Assembly (NCBI GenBank): GCA_036873135.1
Contig: JAPTYO010000027.1
Coordinates: forward strand, 1,755,195-1,819,194
Origin: Clarkia xantiana subsp. parviflora
Lineage: Eukaryota; Streptophyta; Magnoliopsida; Myrtales; Onagraceae
Length of the DNA: 64,000 nucleotides
Direction: 5' to 3'
Position 1 is the stretch's first letter. Each line of letters begins with the position of its first letter. Under the pieces are notes generated by a model. The model did not search any database and was not told the DNA's origin. It was given only the letters and a program-made list of their open reading frames with translations. Positions 29,984 to 41,763 of this stretch are shown piece by piece. Position numbers and translations under genes: made by a program.

Positions 29984-32888
29984 TCAACCACCCTTCACAA
30001 GGGGGAGATCATCCTCTCCGGCAGGAACTTGTGAAGAGGTGGAAGTCTTGACAACGCGAGAGGAATCCATAACAATGGTCTTCGATGAGCGACCGGCAAC
30101 GACCCGTCCGGCAGAAATCCTTGCTCGCTCCACTCTCCTGCTAATTTGGCTAACAACATCCAGGGCAAACATAAAATACTCTCCAAGTTGCGCAAAAGGG
30201 AAGTTGGGAGTCAGACCATGAAACTTCTCAACCAAGTTCACTCCAAAGGCGTTCGTAACATCCTGGCTATGTTCCTCGGCACGGTCAGAAAACTCCTTGG
30301 ATGCCAAAAAGTCATGGACTCCAATGGCTTTACCTTTCTCGACGCCAATGGCCTCACCCTTCACAACTCCCACAGCCAAACCTTCCTCCAAACCGGGCAA
30401 CCTACCCTCTTCACGAGCATCGCGGAGAGCATTCTTCAACCTCGGCTCAGCTATCAAACCATCATCCGCCCGCCGGGCAACAATATCATCAAGTTCCTTC
30501 TGAACAATAGTCAAACGACTGGATAGAAAATCTCCGACACACTGAGCTCCTCAACCTCGCTTCCTGGGTTCTCTTCAAAGTTTCCTCAAGTGTCCCAACC
30601 ATCTTCCGAAACATATCCCGCTCACGAGTGACGTTCACCAGGTGAGAACCAAGGTTAACGACTAAAGATATACCCTACAAAAAGAAAAGGAGTTAGGATC
30701 AGCAAACTGGAAAAATAAAGCAAAAGTGAATACAAAACTCACAGGAGCAAATGAGACAAGGCGCCCTTCACAAAGTAATGAGCCTCTTCAAGATCAGACG
30801 GGGGAAAGGAACGATCGGCTGGGGGGATAATGGAGTCATCATAGGAATGGCAACTTCCGAAGTGGAAAGGGAGGCAGACAGGTCATATACTTGGCGCTCA
30901 GCAGTCTGGAAAGGCATTCAAACAAGTATAAGACGCGACAAAGACAGGATAAATACACATATGCAAGAAGAGAACATCATTAGGTACCTGGCACGGGAGG
31001 TCTATCATCAGAGGTTGCAACCCTCGGGGAGGGGGGGGGGTAGCCGGGGCGAGGAGACAAAGACTCGTTAGCATCGCCGAAACCTCCTTACCCTTCGGGG
31101 CAATTGTAGAATCATCAGCAATGTCATCAACATCGACCTCTCTCTCTTTATGGCAAGAGGAGGACCTGGAGGGAGAAAGGAGCAAATGAGACAAGGTGCC
31201 CTTCACAAAGTAATGAGCCTCTTCAAGATCAGACGGGGGAAAGGAACGATCGGCTGGGGGGATAATGGAGTCATCATAGGAATGGCAACTTCCGAAGTGG
31301 AAAGGGAGGCAGACAGGTCATAGACTTGGCGCTCAGCAGTCTGGAAAGGCATTCAAACAAGTATAAGACGCGACAAAGACAGGATAAATACACATATGCA
31401 AGAAGAGAACATCATTAGGTACCTGGCACGGGAGGTCTATCATCAGAGGTTGCAACCCTCGGGGGGGGGGGGGGGGGGGGGGTAGCCGGGGCGAGGAGAC
31501 AAAGACTCGTCAGCATCGCCGAAACCTCCTTACCCTTCGGGGCAATTGTAGAATCATCAGCAATGTCATCAACATCGACCTCTCTCGCTTTATGGCAAGA
31601 GGAGGACCTGGAGGGAGAAAGGAACGAGGCTATCTTCTGAGCCTTAGGATTAGAGGCTTCCACCTCCAAGCTAGACCTCTTCGACTTGATCTTGGCCAGG
31701 ATCTGCATGGCAGAGATAGAAGGGGACCTCTCTAAAAATCAACAAAATATGAATGAATACAACATAAGCGAAGTAAGCATAGAAACAAAAGAAAATACAC
31801 AAACACTGTACCCGATGAAAGTTTCACGGTCCCGGACGACAGTGAGATAGTAACAGGAGCTTCAACCATGGGCAAAGGAATAGGAAAAGCAACTGATGCT
31901 TCTCTCTCCGAGGGGATGTCCTCACCAATATCATCATTCTCCTGAAACAGGGAAGGCCGATATTGAAACCAACCTACAAGACAGAGTAATAAAGTTACAA
32001 GTATCAAAAACTCAAAGGCTTGCATACCAAAGGTAAAACAGAGGGCGCCCTTCGAATCCCCGCGGCCAATATCTCCTCTTCTGAGATGTGACGTACGGAC
32101 TCGTAGGAAGTCGTCGTGTTCTCAGTGTATATTAGCCTCAAGGCCTGCCTATCGGACGTGGAAAGCTCGAAAAAGTCGGGACGCGCATCCGTCATCTTGG
32201 GGGTATCTAAGGGCCAAGTAACGTCCTGATCCTCAAGGAAGAAGTAATTTTCTCCCAGTGGCCACTACCGCTTTCAAAGGCAATGACGAAGCGACGTTTA
32301 TTATTCAAATTAGCGGTACCTTGTTTCGAGAACCCCTTTTGGGCCAACAAGAGGTATCACGTCACCAGGGAATAGAACCCCGACTCCCCACCATGCTGAA
32401 CACAGCAGAAGCATCAAAAGAATAAGTGAATAAGCCCAGTGTTGGCGATGGCACAACACCCTAAATCCAACCCAGGAACGGATAGCAGAGGGGGCAAGCT
32501 CGATAGGAGATATCCGATAATACTGGCAGAGCTCCCGAAGTTCGGAACATTGAGGGAAGCGAAGCCCTACCTTAATCTGATGAATATACACCACCGCCAT
32601 TCCATCTGGCGAAGGGGTAATGGAGCTGCCACCATAGCGGTATGGCATGGCGAAGGGGTAAAATGATTTTCCCAAGCCAAACAACCCAGCCGTCTTAACA
32701 TGGGAGAGAAACCATATCCTACTCAGCAAGTTCTTACTATAGACCTCAAATAAAAACACAGGAACATGGAGGAAAGCCAGTTCATCCTCAAGGATGGGTC
32801 GCAATTCGAACTCTGTGTCCGACTCAGAATCGGACATCTCCGGGACATAGTCCGGACTCAAAGCGGGATGCGGAAAACGCCTTCCCAT
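29984..32888 (-). pseudogene. Antisense multi-exon gene in H, gypsy-type transposon protein (decayed)
   Basis: It reads against H. The ATG at 32888 begins MGRRFPHPALSPDYVPEMSD, then an acidic SDSESD stretch, the core GLRFPQCSELRELCQYYRIS and SWVGFRVLC, and after frameshifts STSDRQALRLIYTE. The core resembles the plant 'putative gypsy type transposon' family (PF04195-like, from memory). Intron 1 is 32027-31942 (GTATGC...TTTCAG, phase 0) and intron 2 is 31811-31732 (GTACAG...TTTTAG, phase 1). Later exons carry a Ser/Lys-rich part, a coiled coil (SLVVNLGSHLVNVTRERDMF) and a last exon of about 175 codons ending at 29984. A stop near 32310, frameshifts and a 435-bp internal duplication make it a pseudogene. 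It is homologous to the G gene at 61230-63304. Confidence 0.65.
30744..31620. repeat. Direct duplication, about 435 bp, inside the H antisense gene
   Basis: 30744-31178 and 31179-about 31620 are near-identical, each from GGAGCAAATGAGACAAGG to GAGGACCTGGAGGGAGAAAGG. They cover parts of the third and fourth exons and the intron between. The G run differs: 10 G at 31032-31041 against 22 G at 31461-31482. Confidence 0.88.
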
Positions 32889-34350
32889 AAAAACCTCTTA
32901 TGCGGAAAACATATTATGGGTGCACTAGAGGCAAGGCCATTACTGGAAGCCTTAGGAGAAAAAGGCTTACTCATTCTGAAGAGAAAATGGAACGACACTG
33001 GCAAGGAAAAGAAAAAAACAACGGTCCGTCAGAAATTACCAACCCCATGATTCCACATAAATCCATCAAGACCAACCTACCCAAGGGTACGTCCCAAAGT
33101 GGATAAAGATCAAATGCTTACGGGAGAAAAAGACACTTTCATGGACGATATTACTTGTCAAAGGGGGGACTATGATGGGAAAAGCATGGAAAATACCCCT
33201 AAGGGGGGAGACAAATAAATCCACATCAACACTACCCAATGTAATGAAAGGTGGAACCAAATATCCTCCATGAGAGCATATATCATCTATACAAGCAAGG
33301 GGTGACCTAGGCATGGCAGTAAGGCACCCAACCACCTACCAAGTTCCTAAGGGGGCAACATCTATATTAAATACTCACCTAAGGATGTCTCAAACCCAAC
33401 AACAAATACAAGCCTCCTCTTCCAACCAACAATGCACAATGAAGCAACTCAAGAATCTATGGAAATGTCCTAGTTTTTATAGCAATTAATGAAGAACACA
33501 CAAATAAGGGTCCAAAGAACTGAACCTCCAAAGAAATGGAGCCGAACCGGTCAAAAAACCGGTCCAAGGAGCTCCGGCCGCTAGGAGGCGCCCAGCCGCT
33601 GGAGATGGAGGCCGCCGATGCGAAGAGGTCCGGCCACCGGAGCCGCCGCCTGTGACCCTACAGGGGCTCAAGCCCGCCTGCCGCACCGCCCAGCCCCACC
33701 CAAAGAGCCGCCGAGTCCGGTCGCCGCCGCCGAGCCTCCCACACCCGTCACCGAGCCGAAGGCCACAAACCACTCCTAATCCAGCCTGCCTAGGGTCAAA
33801 CCCACAAATTCAAACACAAATTCCACCCTAAAGCAAACCTAAGAGAGCTCCATGTGAAATGTGGTGACTTGATTAGGTTGATTGGGTGGAAAAATTGGAA
33901 AAATAGGGGGAGAAGAAAACCTAGGTTGAAGGAGGGGGGAGATGCCCTAGAAAAAATAGAGAGAAAAAATGCTCTAGAAAAGATGGAGGGGGCAAATAAT
34001 GAAGGGGAGCCTACAAGCATGCCTTATGTATATGCTAGGGTTTTTTTTTCCAAATGGCTCTAATAAAAGGAGACACGAACAAAAGGACACAGTCCGAAGG
34101 ATAAGTAAAACGGGACCAAGGCTCGTAATTCTTACCCTCATAAAATATTATCATATGACGTGAACTTGCTTAAATCTAATAAAAGAAGTTTTTGTATATG
34201 TATCGAGCTTCTCTAAATCAGGGGGCATGGAAATCACGACGCGTCTCGAGCACTCGATTAAGGCCGTGATCGTCACGAAGGTAAGTCCTCCTACTCACTT
34301 GGGCGATATTCCGCAAAAATAGAGGCAAGAAGAGGTTAAACCATTCCTTG
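32889..34350 (-). other. 5' region of the H antisense gene
   Basis: About 1.45 kb between the ATG at 32888 and the 3' LTR, without a confirmed exon. A GC-rich block at 33540-33780 (minus strand) has CCGGTGGCCGG-type sequence. G has a similar GC-rich block at 60410-60790 at a comparable distance from its LTR. It may be a 5' exon or UTR. Confidence 0.4.
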
Positions 34351-34363
34351 ACTCGGGGGAAAG
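34351..34363 (+). other. Element H polypurine tract
   Basis: ACTCGGGGGAAAG directly before the LTR start TGTTGAATATACGCCC. Confidence 0.75.
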
Positions 34364-35109
34364 TGTTGAATATACGCCCAAACTATCACTAATTGGACCC
34401 GATAAATGGACCATAACCGAATATAATTCGAAACTTGGATCACGAACACGCGAGGCCCACCACATGGGCCCGGAAACAACCCCGAGTGGCGAAAACCACT
34501 CGGGAAGGCCCTGGGTGGAAAAACCACACGGGAGCAACCCAAGCAAGGGCCCCCCTTGCTCGGGTTATCCTTACTCGGGAAACCTGAGCAAGACCTTAGG
34601 GTACCCGGGCAGGTACCCCCCCCCCCCTCCGTCCGGACGAGTTTCCCTCGTCCGGACCGCTACCCCCAGACGATATTTCGCTCGGGGCTCGCCCTTGGAG
34701 GCTAAACACCAAAACTTAGCTATGATAAACTTATATACGGTCGAACCGGGGTCAAATGCACCTTATTTACGGTCAAGGGCAACTTATATTACGAACCTAT
34801 CCCAACCGGACCAGGAAACCACTGGAACCGGTGTGGTTCAATAGGAGCTCTATAAATAGAGACATCCTCCCCTCATTTGAAGGTAATCTCTCACTCTCTC
34901 TCTAAGCTCACTATCTCTATCTAAAGCTCATACTAAATTAAGCTTCGGAGTGGGCTTACCGGGACCCCCCCCCCCCAGTGCCCGTTTCCAGATACCCAAG
35001 GAGAGGATCGAGAAGAAAGAAGCCCGAGAAGTAGAAGGACAGGAAGAAGAAGCCCACAAAGGTGAAGATCGAGAAGGAGAAGCCCACAAAGAACAATCGT
35101 GTGCAAACA
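34364..35109 (+). repeat. Element H 3' LTR (right end uncertain)
   Basis: It starts TGTTGAATATACGCCC, similar to the TGATGGATATACGCCC start of the G LTR. A CTCTATAAATAGAG promoter box lies near 34848-34862, followed by CT-rich sequence and AATTAAGCTTCGGAGTGG at 34936. It has 12-base C runs at 34616-34627 and 34965-34976. I place the end at GTGCAAACA (35109) only because it ends in CA; no second copy is present to confirm it. Confidence 0.6.
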
Positions 35110-35329
35110 GGCATGATTGCAAATTCAGAAATTGCAATCATGGAAAAATGAGAGAAAATAAAAAAAACCGAGGGGCACGGTCGGAAATCTCTTAATCAAC
35201 CATGGAAAATGTGAGAATAAAAGAGAAATTCTTTTAAAAAAAATCCTGCTAGATTGTCGCACCATGCGCAATTTAGGCAAAAACTAGGGACAAACATTCA
35301 TGCACATGTATATTTTCTATAACACATAG
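35110..35329. other. Unassigned AT-rich spacer
   Basis: No gene, repeat or element end recognised. Confidence 0.4.
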
Positions 35330-36232
35330 CCTTCCAAGTCAACTTCACGGAAAGTGGGACGGTTACAGTCTGCACTCGTAGGTCACCATTCAAAGATGAG
35401 TTGGACTGTTACAGTCTGTTCCTACAAGTCAACCGGAAATTGGGATATGTAGTTTCCAGCTTTCCGAGAGTCACAGCCCGAGAAACGGAGTCTTTGGTGT
35501 TCAGCCTTCGCGAGTCACAACCGGCAATCGGGATCTGTAATTTTCCAGCTTTCCGAGATTCATAAACGATGATCAGGATCTGTAGTTTTCCAGCTTTCTG
35601 AGAGTCACAACCCAACGAACGAAGCCTTAGTATTCAGCCTTCGCACATCACGCCAATAGAGGCACTTCTCTAACGGACGCCACTAGAGTCTCTTTTCCGA
35701 CGGACCCCACTAGAGGCTCTTCTCCGACAGACGCCACTAAAGGCACTTATCTGGCGGATGCCACTAGAGGCTCTTGTCCAACAGATGCCAATAGCGGCAT
35801 TTCTCTGACACACGCCACTAGAGGCTCTTCTTCAACGGACGCCACTAGAGACATCTCTCTGACATATGCCACTAAAGGATCTTCTCCAACACCCGCCATT
35901 AGAGGCGTTTCCTCATCGCTCACCACTGGAGGCATCATCGATCAAGATTTTACTTTACTGCACGCCACTAGAGGCGTTACTTTTTCGCACGCCACTGGAG
36001 GCTTTACTTTCTGGACTGCAAATGGAGGCACCGCCAACAGGGGCACCGCCGACCGAGGCTTTATTTTTCCTCACGCCACTAGAGGCTTTACTTTCTGCAC
36101 CGCCAACAGGGGCACCGCCGACAGAGACTTTACTTTTCCGCACGCCACTGGAGGCTTTATTTTCTGCACCGCAAACGGAGGCACTGCCGACGAGGGCACC
36201 GCCGAACGAGGCTTTACTTTTCCGCACGCCAC
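35330..36232. repeat. Two tandem-repeat arrays of an unknown element
   Basis: 35430-35640 holds about three units of 70 bp with ATCTGTAATTTTCCAGCTTTC and GAGTCACAAC. 35640-36232 holds some 18 units of about 30-36 bp around CGCCACTAGAGGC. The second array stays open in one frame and would give a PLEALLFRTPLEAL repeat, but this follows from the DNA repeat and I do not call it a gene. It resembles the repeat-filled 3' regions of the Tat elements here, so it is probably the remnant of one, cut by F-b. Confidence 0.75.
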
Positions 36233-36831
36233 TCTAAGCATATGGTGATGGGCGCCGTAATTGGAATTCCATTTTATGTATATGTTACCTAAGAAAATTG
36301 GGTAAATTTCACATTAGGACATTGGGCCAGACCCAAATCCCAATAGACATGAGAGGCCCAAAATATGGGCCTCCCTTATGCATAGGCCAACCGAACTTAT
36401 TAGTGGGGGTAAAATAGACTTTTGTCCACTTCACTCCCCCTACAAATTAGAGGTGTTACGGTTTTATTATGTTAATCCGTAATCCCTCCTTGGAGTGTTT
36501 TAAAGAGAAAAACCCTCCTCCTCATAACACCATATTTGGCCGAACCACCGCTTCACCAAAGTGTGTGCCAATTTGCCTTCGAGCAAACACTCCAGAGATC
36601 AGTCCCTGCCACGTATCTATCAGAGGCTTTGCTGTGGAGAATATACCGCCTAGGGATTCCTTAACAAGAACCTCTACGGGTGTCGACCGGAGGATCGTGA
36701 ACTCCTTGCTACAGGATCTTGGGACTACGGATTACGTCTGAGGTATGTGCAAATCTTCCGCTTCGTAATATGGATTACTAGCATGTACCATGTTTATAGT
36801 ATCTGTAGTGATTACTCCGCGTAATCTAACA
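36233..36831 (+). repeat. Copia F-b 5' LTR
   Basis: About 599 bp, starting TCTAAGCATATGG (family form TGTAAGCATATGG) and ending GTAATCTAACA. The primer site TGGTATCAGAGCC is at 36833. It contains CCTACAAATTAGAGG where F-c has CCTATAAATAAGAGG, so its TATA box is altered. Confidence 0.88.
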
Positions 36832-36832
36832 G

Positions 36833-37436
36833 TGGTATCAGAGCCTGTGTTAGGAGTTCATGATTTTGATAAATTGGTGTTCTTGAGAGTTTTAAAATTG
36901 GACCGAAAATTTTAAAAGGAAAATTAAAATTTTGGAATTTTTGGGTTGTTAATGGTCCGAAATTTTTATATGTTCTTAGGAAAAGTTGTTGTTCATGATC
37001 TTCAAGAAAAACATGATTTTTATCATAATCGAACATTGGATTGTAGATCTTATTAAAATTTGATCTTGAAATCAGAGCTCTTGTTTCCAATTTCATGTTT
37101 GTGCCGAAAACCCTAAGTAAATCACAAGGTAAAATTTTTTATTTCTTAGGCTCCAGGTAATTAATTTCGACCGAATATGCTAGGTCTATTGTTTACCATA
37201 TTTTAAGTTTTATTCTAGGTAACAATATATCTATAACTGGAAACATAAGGATAGATTCACATTAATATATATAAATATATATATATATATATATCTAGAT
37301 AATTAATAGGGTTAAAGATATTATTAATAGATTTAGTTACCTAAAAGATTGAGAAAATATATTGTCAATATATTTGTTACCCTATTAAAGATATTGAGAA
37401 TAAATAAAATATATATTTATATACTAAAGCCGAAAT

Positions 37437-37484
<48 letters not shown>

Positions 37485-37517
37485 CATTGATTATGTCTTA
37501 TAGATAGAATCTTGCTA

Positions 37518-37576
<59 letters not shown>

Positions 37577-38511
37577 TATTATTGTGTCGAAATGTATATA
37601 TATATATTAGCAATATTGGAAATTATTTTACATAGTTAATATTTCTTGGTAGCTAAGTTAAATTTTTTAGTGGACATTAAAACCCTACTTAGCCCACAAG
37701 AATATTTCGGCCCAAACCCTAGGGTAAATGGGCCGGTCCAATTTGCTAAACCAGTCAGGGTTAAAATCGAACCGGGTTTTGTTAATCGGTTCGACCTAAT
37801 CGGGTCGGACCGGGGTAACTAAATGGATCTAACCGAACCGGTTTTGAGTGTTGAACCGAAGGAAACCTTATTTTTATTGGACCGTTTCGGACCGAATCAG
37901 ATTTTGAAAATAAAACCGAACCGAACCGAATTTTACTGAATCGGACCCGAACCGGACTTTCCGAACCGAACCGGACTTTCCAAACCGAACCGGACTTTCC
38001 GAACCGAACCGAACTAAACCGGACCGAAATTGACTGAACCGAATCAAATTTTCATAACCGAATTCATGTCAATTAAAAGAGGGAGGTCAAATTTTGAAAT
38101 CCTAATGTTTTGAACCTTAATAGGCCTACACAGTGCTCAAGGATTTATTATTATTCACATAAATATTAAACCTTAATGCCTTGTTTCGATTATGGGGATC
38201 GATCTCAGAGATACATATTTTTGGGCTGAATTGCAATTGTTTATTATTCGATATATATTTATGCATGATTAGAACTGTCGTCTTGACTGTGTCAAGCTAG
38301 CTGGATAATGCATGTTGGGGGCTGAGCCCTGTATAAATATATGGTATGCGCACTAGGATGGACATGATGTGATGGTTGAAATTGCCTAGGAAGCATGTCT
38401 AGAAAGATGCGAAATTGAATATAAGCATGCATTGCAAATCAGCCCCTAATGTTTAAAATGTTTTAAAATCGAAAACCAGTCGTCAAATACGTATGATTGA
38501 TGTGAATGTTT
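36833..38511 (+). repeat. Copia F-b leader, truncated by F-c
   Basis: Primer site, then the AT-rich leader with long (AT)n tracts at 37440-37480 and 37525-37573 and an array of CCGAACCGGACTTTC units at 37900-38010. It breaks at GATGTGAATGTTT where the F-c LTR starts. No gag follows. Confidence 0.8.
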
Positions 38512-39089
38512 TGTAAGCATATGGTAATGGGCGCCGTAATTGGTAGCCCATAATATGTATAGTTTACCTAATGAACTTGGGTAAATGTCACATTAGGGCA
38601 ATTTGGCTAGACCCAAATTGGGCCTCCCCAAATACATCGGCCGACCGAAACCCTATGTGGGGTAAAGTGGAGTTTTGTTCACTTTACTCCTCCTATAAAT
38701 AAGAGGTGTTAGGGGATTTTTAGGGTTAATAAAAATTCCCTCACAAGAGTGTTTTAGAAAGAAAAACCCTCAACCCCACACCTTGATAGTTTCGGCCGAA
38801 CCATATCCCTCACCAAGGGTGTGCCAAATTGCCTTCAAGCAAACTCTCCAGAGATCTGTCCCCGCGCCGAGAATCGATCAGAGGATTTTCTGTGGAGCTT
38901 ACACCAAGTAGGGCTTCTCTAACAAGTACCTCTACGGGTCCCGACCGGAGGATTGTGAACTCCCTCCTGAGAAGATCTCGGGTCTACGGATCACCGTAAA
39001 GGTATGTGTGAAACTTCCACTGCGTAACTCCAATTACTAGCATGTACCTTGTTTAAGTATCCGTAGTGATTACTCCCCGTAATCTAACA
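38512..39089 (+). repeat. Copia F-c 5' LTR
   Basis: 578 bp, TGTAAGCATATGG to CGTAATCTAACA, with CTATAAATAAGAGG near 38692-38705. It inserted into the F-b leader; its 3' half is missing. Confidence 0.9.
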
Positions 39090-39090
39090 C

Positions 39091-39382
39091 TGGTATCAGA
39101 GCCTGTGTTAGGAGTTCATCATTTTGATAAATTGATGTTCTTGAAATTTAAATATGAAATCCGAAATTTTAGAAAAGAAAATTTCAAAATTTTCGATTTT
39201 TAGGGTTCTTGGTGAAACCGAAATATTCATGATGTTCTTCGTTAATTTGATGTTAATGATCTTCAAGAAAAGAGTAATATTTATCAAAATCAAACATTAG
39301 ATTGTAGATCTTGTTAAAATTCGATCTTGAAATTTGACCAGTTGTTCCTAATTTGGTGTTTGTGCCGACAATTTTAATGATA
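39091..39382 (+). repeat. Copia F-c primer site and start of leader
   Basis: TGGTATCAGAGCC at 39091, then about 280 bp of leader, cut by the inverted F-d LTR at 39383. Confidence 0.85.
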
Positions 39383-40627
39383 TGTTATATTACGGGGAGT
39401 AATCACTACGGATACTTAAACAAGGTACATGCTAGTAATTGGAATTACGCAGCGGAAGATTCACACATACCTTTAGGATGATCCGTAGACCCAAGATCTA
39501 CTCTGGAGGGAATTCACGATTCTCCGGTCGGGACCCGTAGAAGTTCTTGTTAGAGAAGCCCTACGTGGTGTAAGCTCCACAGCAAAGCCTCTGATCGTTT
39601 CTTGGCGCGGGGACAGATCTTTGGAGAGTTTGCTCGAAGGCAATTTGGCACACCCTTGGTGAGGGATATGGTTCAGCCGAAACTATCAAGGTGTGGGGTT
39701 GAGGGTTTTTCTCTCTAAAACACTCTTGTGACGGAATTATGATTAACCCTAAAAATCCCCTAACACCTCTTATTTATCGTAGGAGTAAAGAGGACAAAAT
39801 TCCACTTTACCCCACCTAGGGTTTTGGCCGGCCTATGTATTTGGGGAGGCCCAATTTTGGGCCTCCCATGTCAATTGGGATTTGGGTCTAGCCTCTTATG
39901 TTCGCTTCCACCTGGGCAGCTTCGGGCTTCTCTTTTGTCGAACGGGCTTGAGATGTGTGTATAAGGACGAGAACGCCGCGATCCTTAAAACACAATCACC
40001 GAGCTAATCTTCCAATTCTTGATCTCGAACTCTTGACCTTTGGGTCCTGCACGAGGGGTAGTCACCAGCGTGGGAGGGGGGAATGCTAGTTGGGCCCACT
40101 CCGACGCTCAAGTTAGAACTTCTAGAGAGAGAAAGCATTAGAGAGAAGTCAGAGCATCCAAGGTCCAAAAGTGAGAGAGTTTTCTAAAATGAGAGACCTA
40201 GGCCCCTATTTATAGGGAACCTAAGGATCATGCTCAGTTTTGAATGGCTTGATGTCGGTATGTAGGAATATGTATACCGTCATCAAGGTGGACTATGCGT
40301 GCACCGACTTCTCGCAATCGGCAAAAATAATCAGGATGAGCGCGGAGAAAAACGGTGATCCGGACATCCGGATCGCCTCAGGGCAATCCGGAAGTCCTTC
40401 GGCCTGGGAATTACGCGTATCCTGGACCGTTTTAGACTTGGGTGTCCGCGAAAGGGTTTTTTACGGGTTTTGGGATATTTTACGAGGCCCGAAATGTAAA
40501 TACGAACCCGAATTGGACAGATATCTAACATAGCCCAATTACCCTAATGTGACATTTACCCAAGTTCATTAGGTAAACTATACATGTTATGGGCTACCAA
40601 TTACGGCGCCCATTACCATATGCTTAC
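39383..40627 (-). repeat. Copia F-d 3' LTR, split by a solo LTR
   Basis: Outer parts 39383-39893 and 40531-40627 together match the F LTR of about 600 bp. The terminal base pair at the right edge is altered (TTACTG where TTACA is expected). The polypurine tract CCGGCGAGTGGGAG (minus strand) adjoins at 40628-40641. Confidence 0.88.
39894..40530 (-). repeat. Solo LTR of a Tat-like gypsy family, 637 bp
   Basis: Flanked by TAGCC at 39889-39893 and 40531-40535; removal restores the F LTR exactly (GGGTCTAGCCCAATTACC). On the minus strand it starts TGTTAGATATCTG, has CCCTATAAATAGGGG near 40204-40218, a TTGAGCGTCGGAGTGG block at about 40100 and GTGCAGG, and ends CATAAGA (one base off CA). No internal region: the usual product of LTR-LTR recombination. 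Confidence 0.88.
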
Positions 40628-40641
40628 TGCTCCCACTCGCC

Positions 40642-41763
40642 GGAATGGGAGGGTTCCTGTTATTGTATTGTCGTCCAACTCTGCATCAACATTTCTCTCT
40701 TTTGATCTGCTCCTTGCTTCCGAATAGTTCATACGAGGTTTGCCGTGCGACCGGCGGATACGACGGGCATCGTGCTACTCATATGTTAGGAGTATGTAGC
40801 GCCCGCGGAACGTTGATTCCATTTTCTCCAATCAACATGTTATAAACAACATTTATATATTGTACCGCGATGTGTCCAAGGTCAACTGTTAATTCTCCAT
40901 TTGCCTAGTTTCCACATAGGAACACTTCTCCAAGGCATCCGTACAAGTATCCACAACCTTCAACTAATATCCAGTTGGTGGCCACCTAGTGAATACGAGA
41001 GTCGTTGAATTACAGGTGAACTTGACCATCCCCATCGCTCATATCCTTAGTCAGACCCTACCAGTTTCCAAAGACGTGGTCACTGGGCCTTTTTGTTCAG
41101 CACTACGCTCGTAAGCAGGGAAGCGAGCATCGAGCCTGACCTTAGATATGACTTCTGAGTCCGTGAGGATACTTTAGGTGCCTCTTCATAAGGCTCCTGG
41201 GATCAATCACATGCTCAAGGTGAAGAAATTTGCGCCCGCCAGAATCACGAGGATTCCTTCCTAGCACAACCGAGCTGTGACCCCGTGGTCGAACATGGCA
41301 CGCGTAGTATGAAGCACGTGTTGATAGCATACCAGAAACTTTTGAGTTGACAGGAAAGGGATATGTCAATCATTCTATCACATATTCTCATCTGGCCAAA
41401 AATGTGGTTAAACGACGAACGAAGTTCATCACGGCGATATGCAAAACGAAGATCATGTCGAGTTACTTCGAAACTAGATAATCGTCTTGCTTAATCTGGT
41501 TTATCCCCCTTATTCTTAGCCAGTCTTATTTGGTGGAGGCCTACCTCCACCGCAAGACGACCATACCTGTGTGACTAGGTAAGGCCCACATTCGACATAG
41601 TTTTGCAGAGGCTTGCGTCCTCCTACAACTTAGTTTATAGACCGTTAATATGATATAATCAAAACATTATGACGTTGATTGATCATAAACTCAGTTTCAA
41701 TTCTATCGCTTACAAAATGTAACTTCTAATATCAAAATGCTATCACAGATAAATTCCATTTCT
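40642..41763 (-). other. F-d 3' untranslated region
   Basis: Collinear with F-e 53485-54607 and partly with F-a 20305-20635. No conserved frame longer than about 75 codons was seen. It is unusually long for a copia 3' UTR. Confidence 0.65.

Larger units (their letters stand above)
26973..35109 (+). mobile_element. Rearranged Tat-type element H, truncated
   Basis: It contains, left to right: the end of a Tat protease, a Gag-like piece, about nine 145-bp repeats, a long minus-strand intron-containing gene, a polypurine tract and a 3' LTR. RT, RNase H and integrase are missing, and protease stands before the Gag-like piece, so the internal region has been deleted and rearranged. The left end is a break against F-a and no 5' LTR is present. 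Confidence 0.75.

Noticed and set aside
35866..36237. Repetitive 123-codon frame with PLEALLFRTPLEAL units
   Set aside because: Product of a roughly 33-bp DNA tandem repeat that happens to stay open; no start context, no neighbours, and the minus strand is open too.
37430..37575. Long (AT)n tracts as a possible origin or matrix site
   Set aside because: They are microsatellites in the F leader; related but shorter tracts occur in F-a and F-f. No further signal supports a function.
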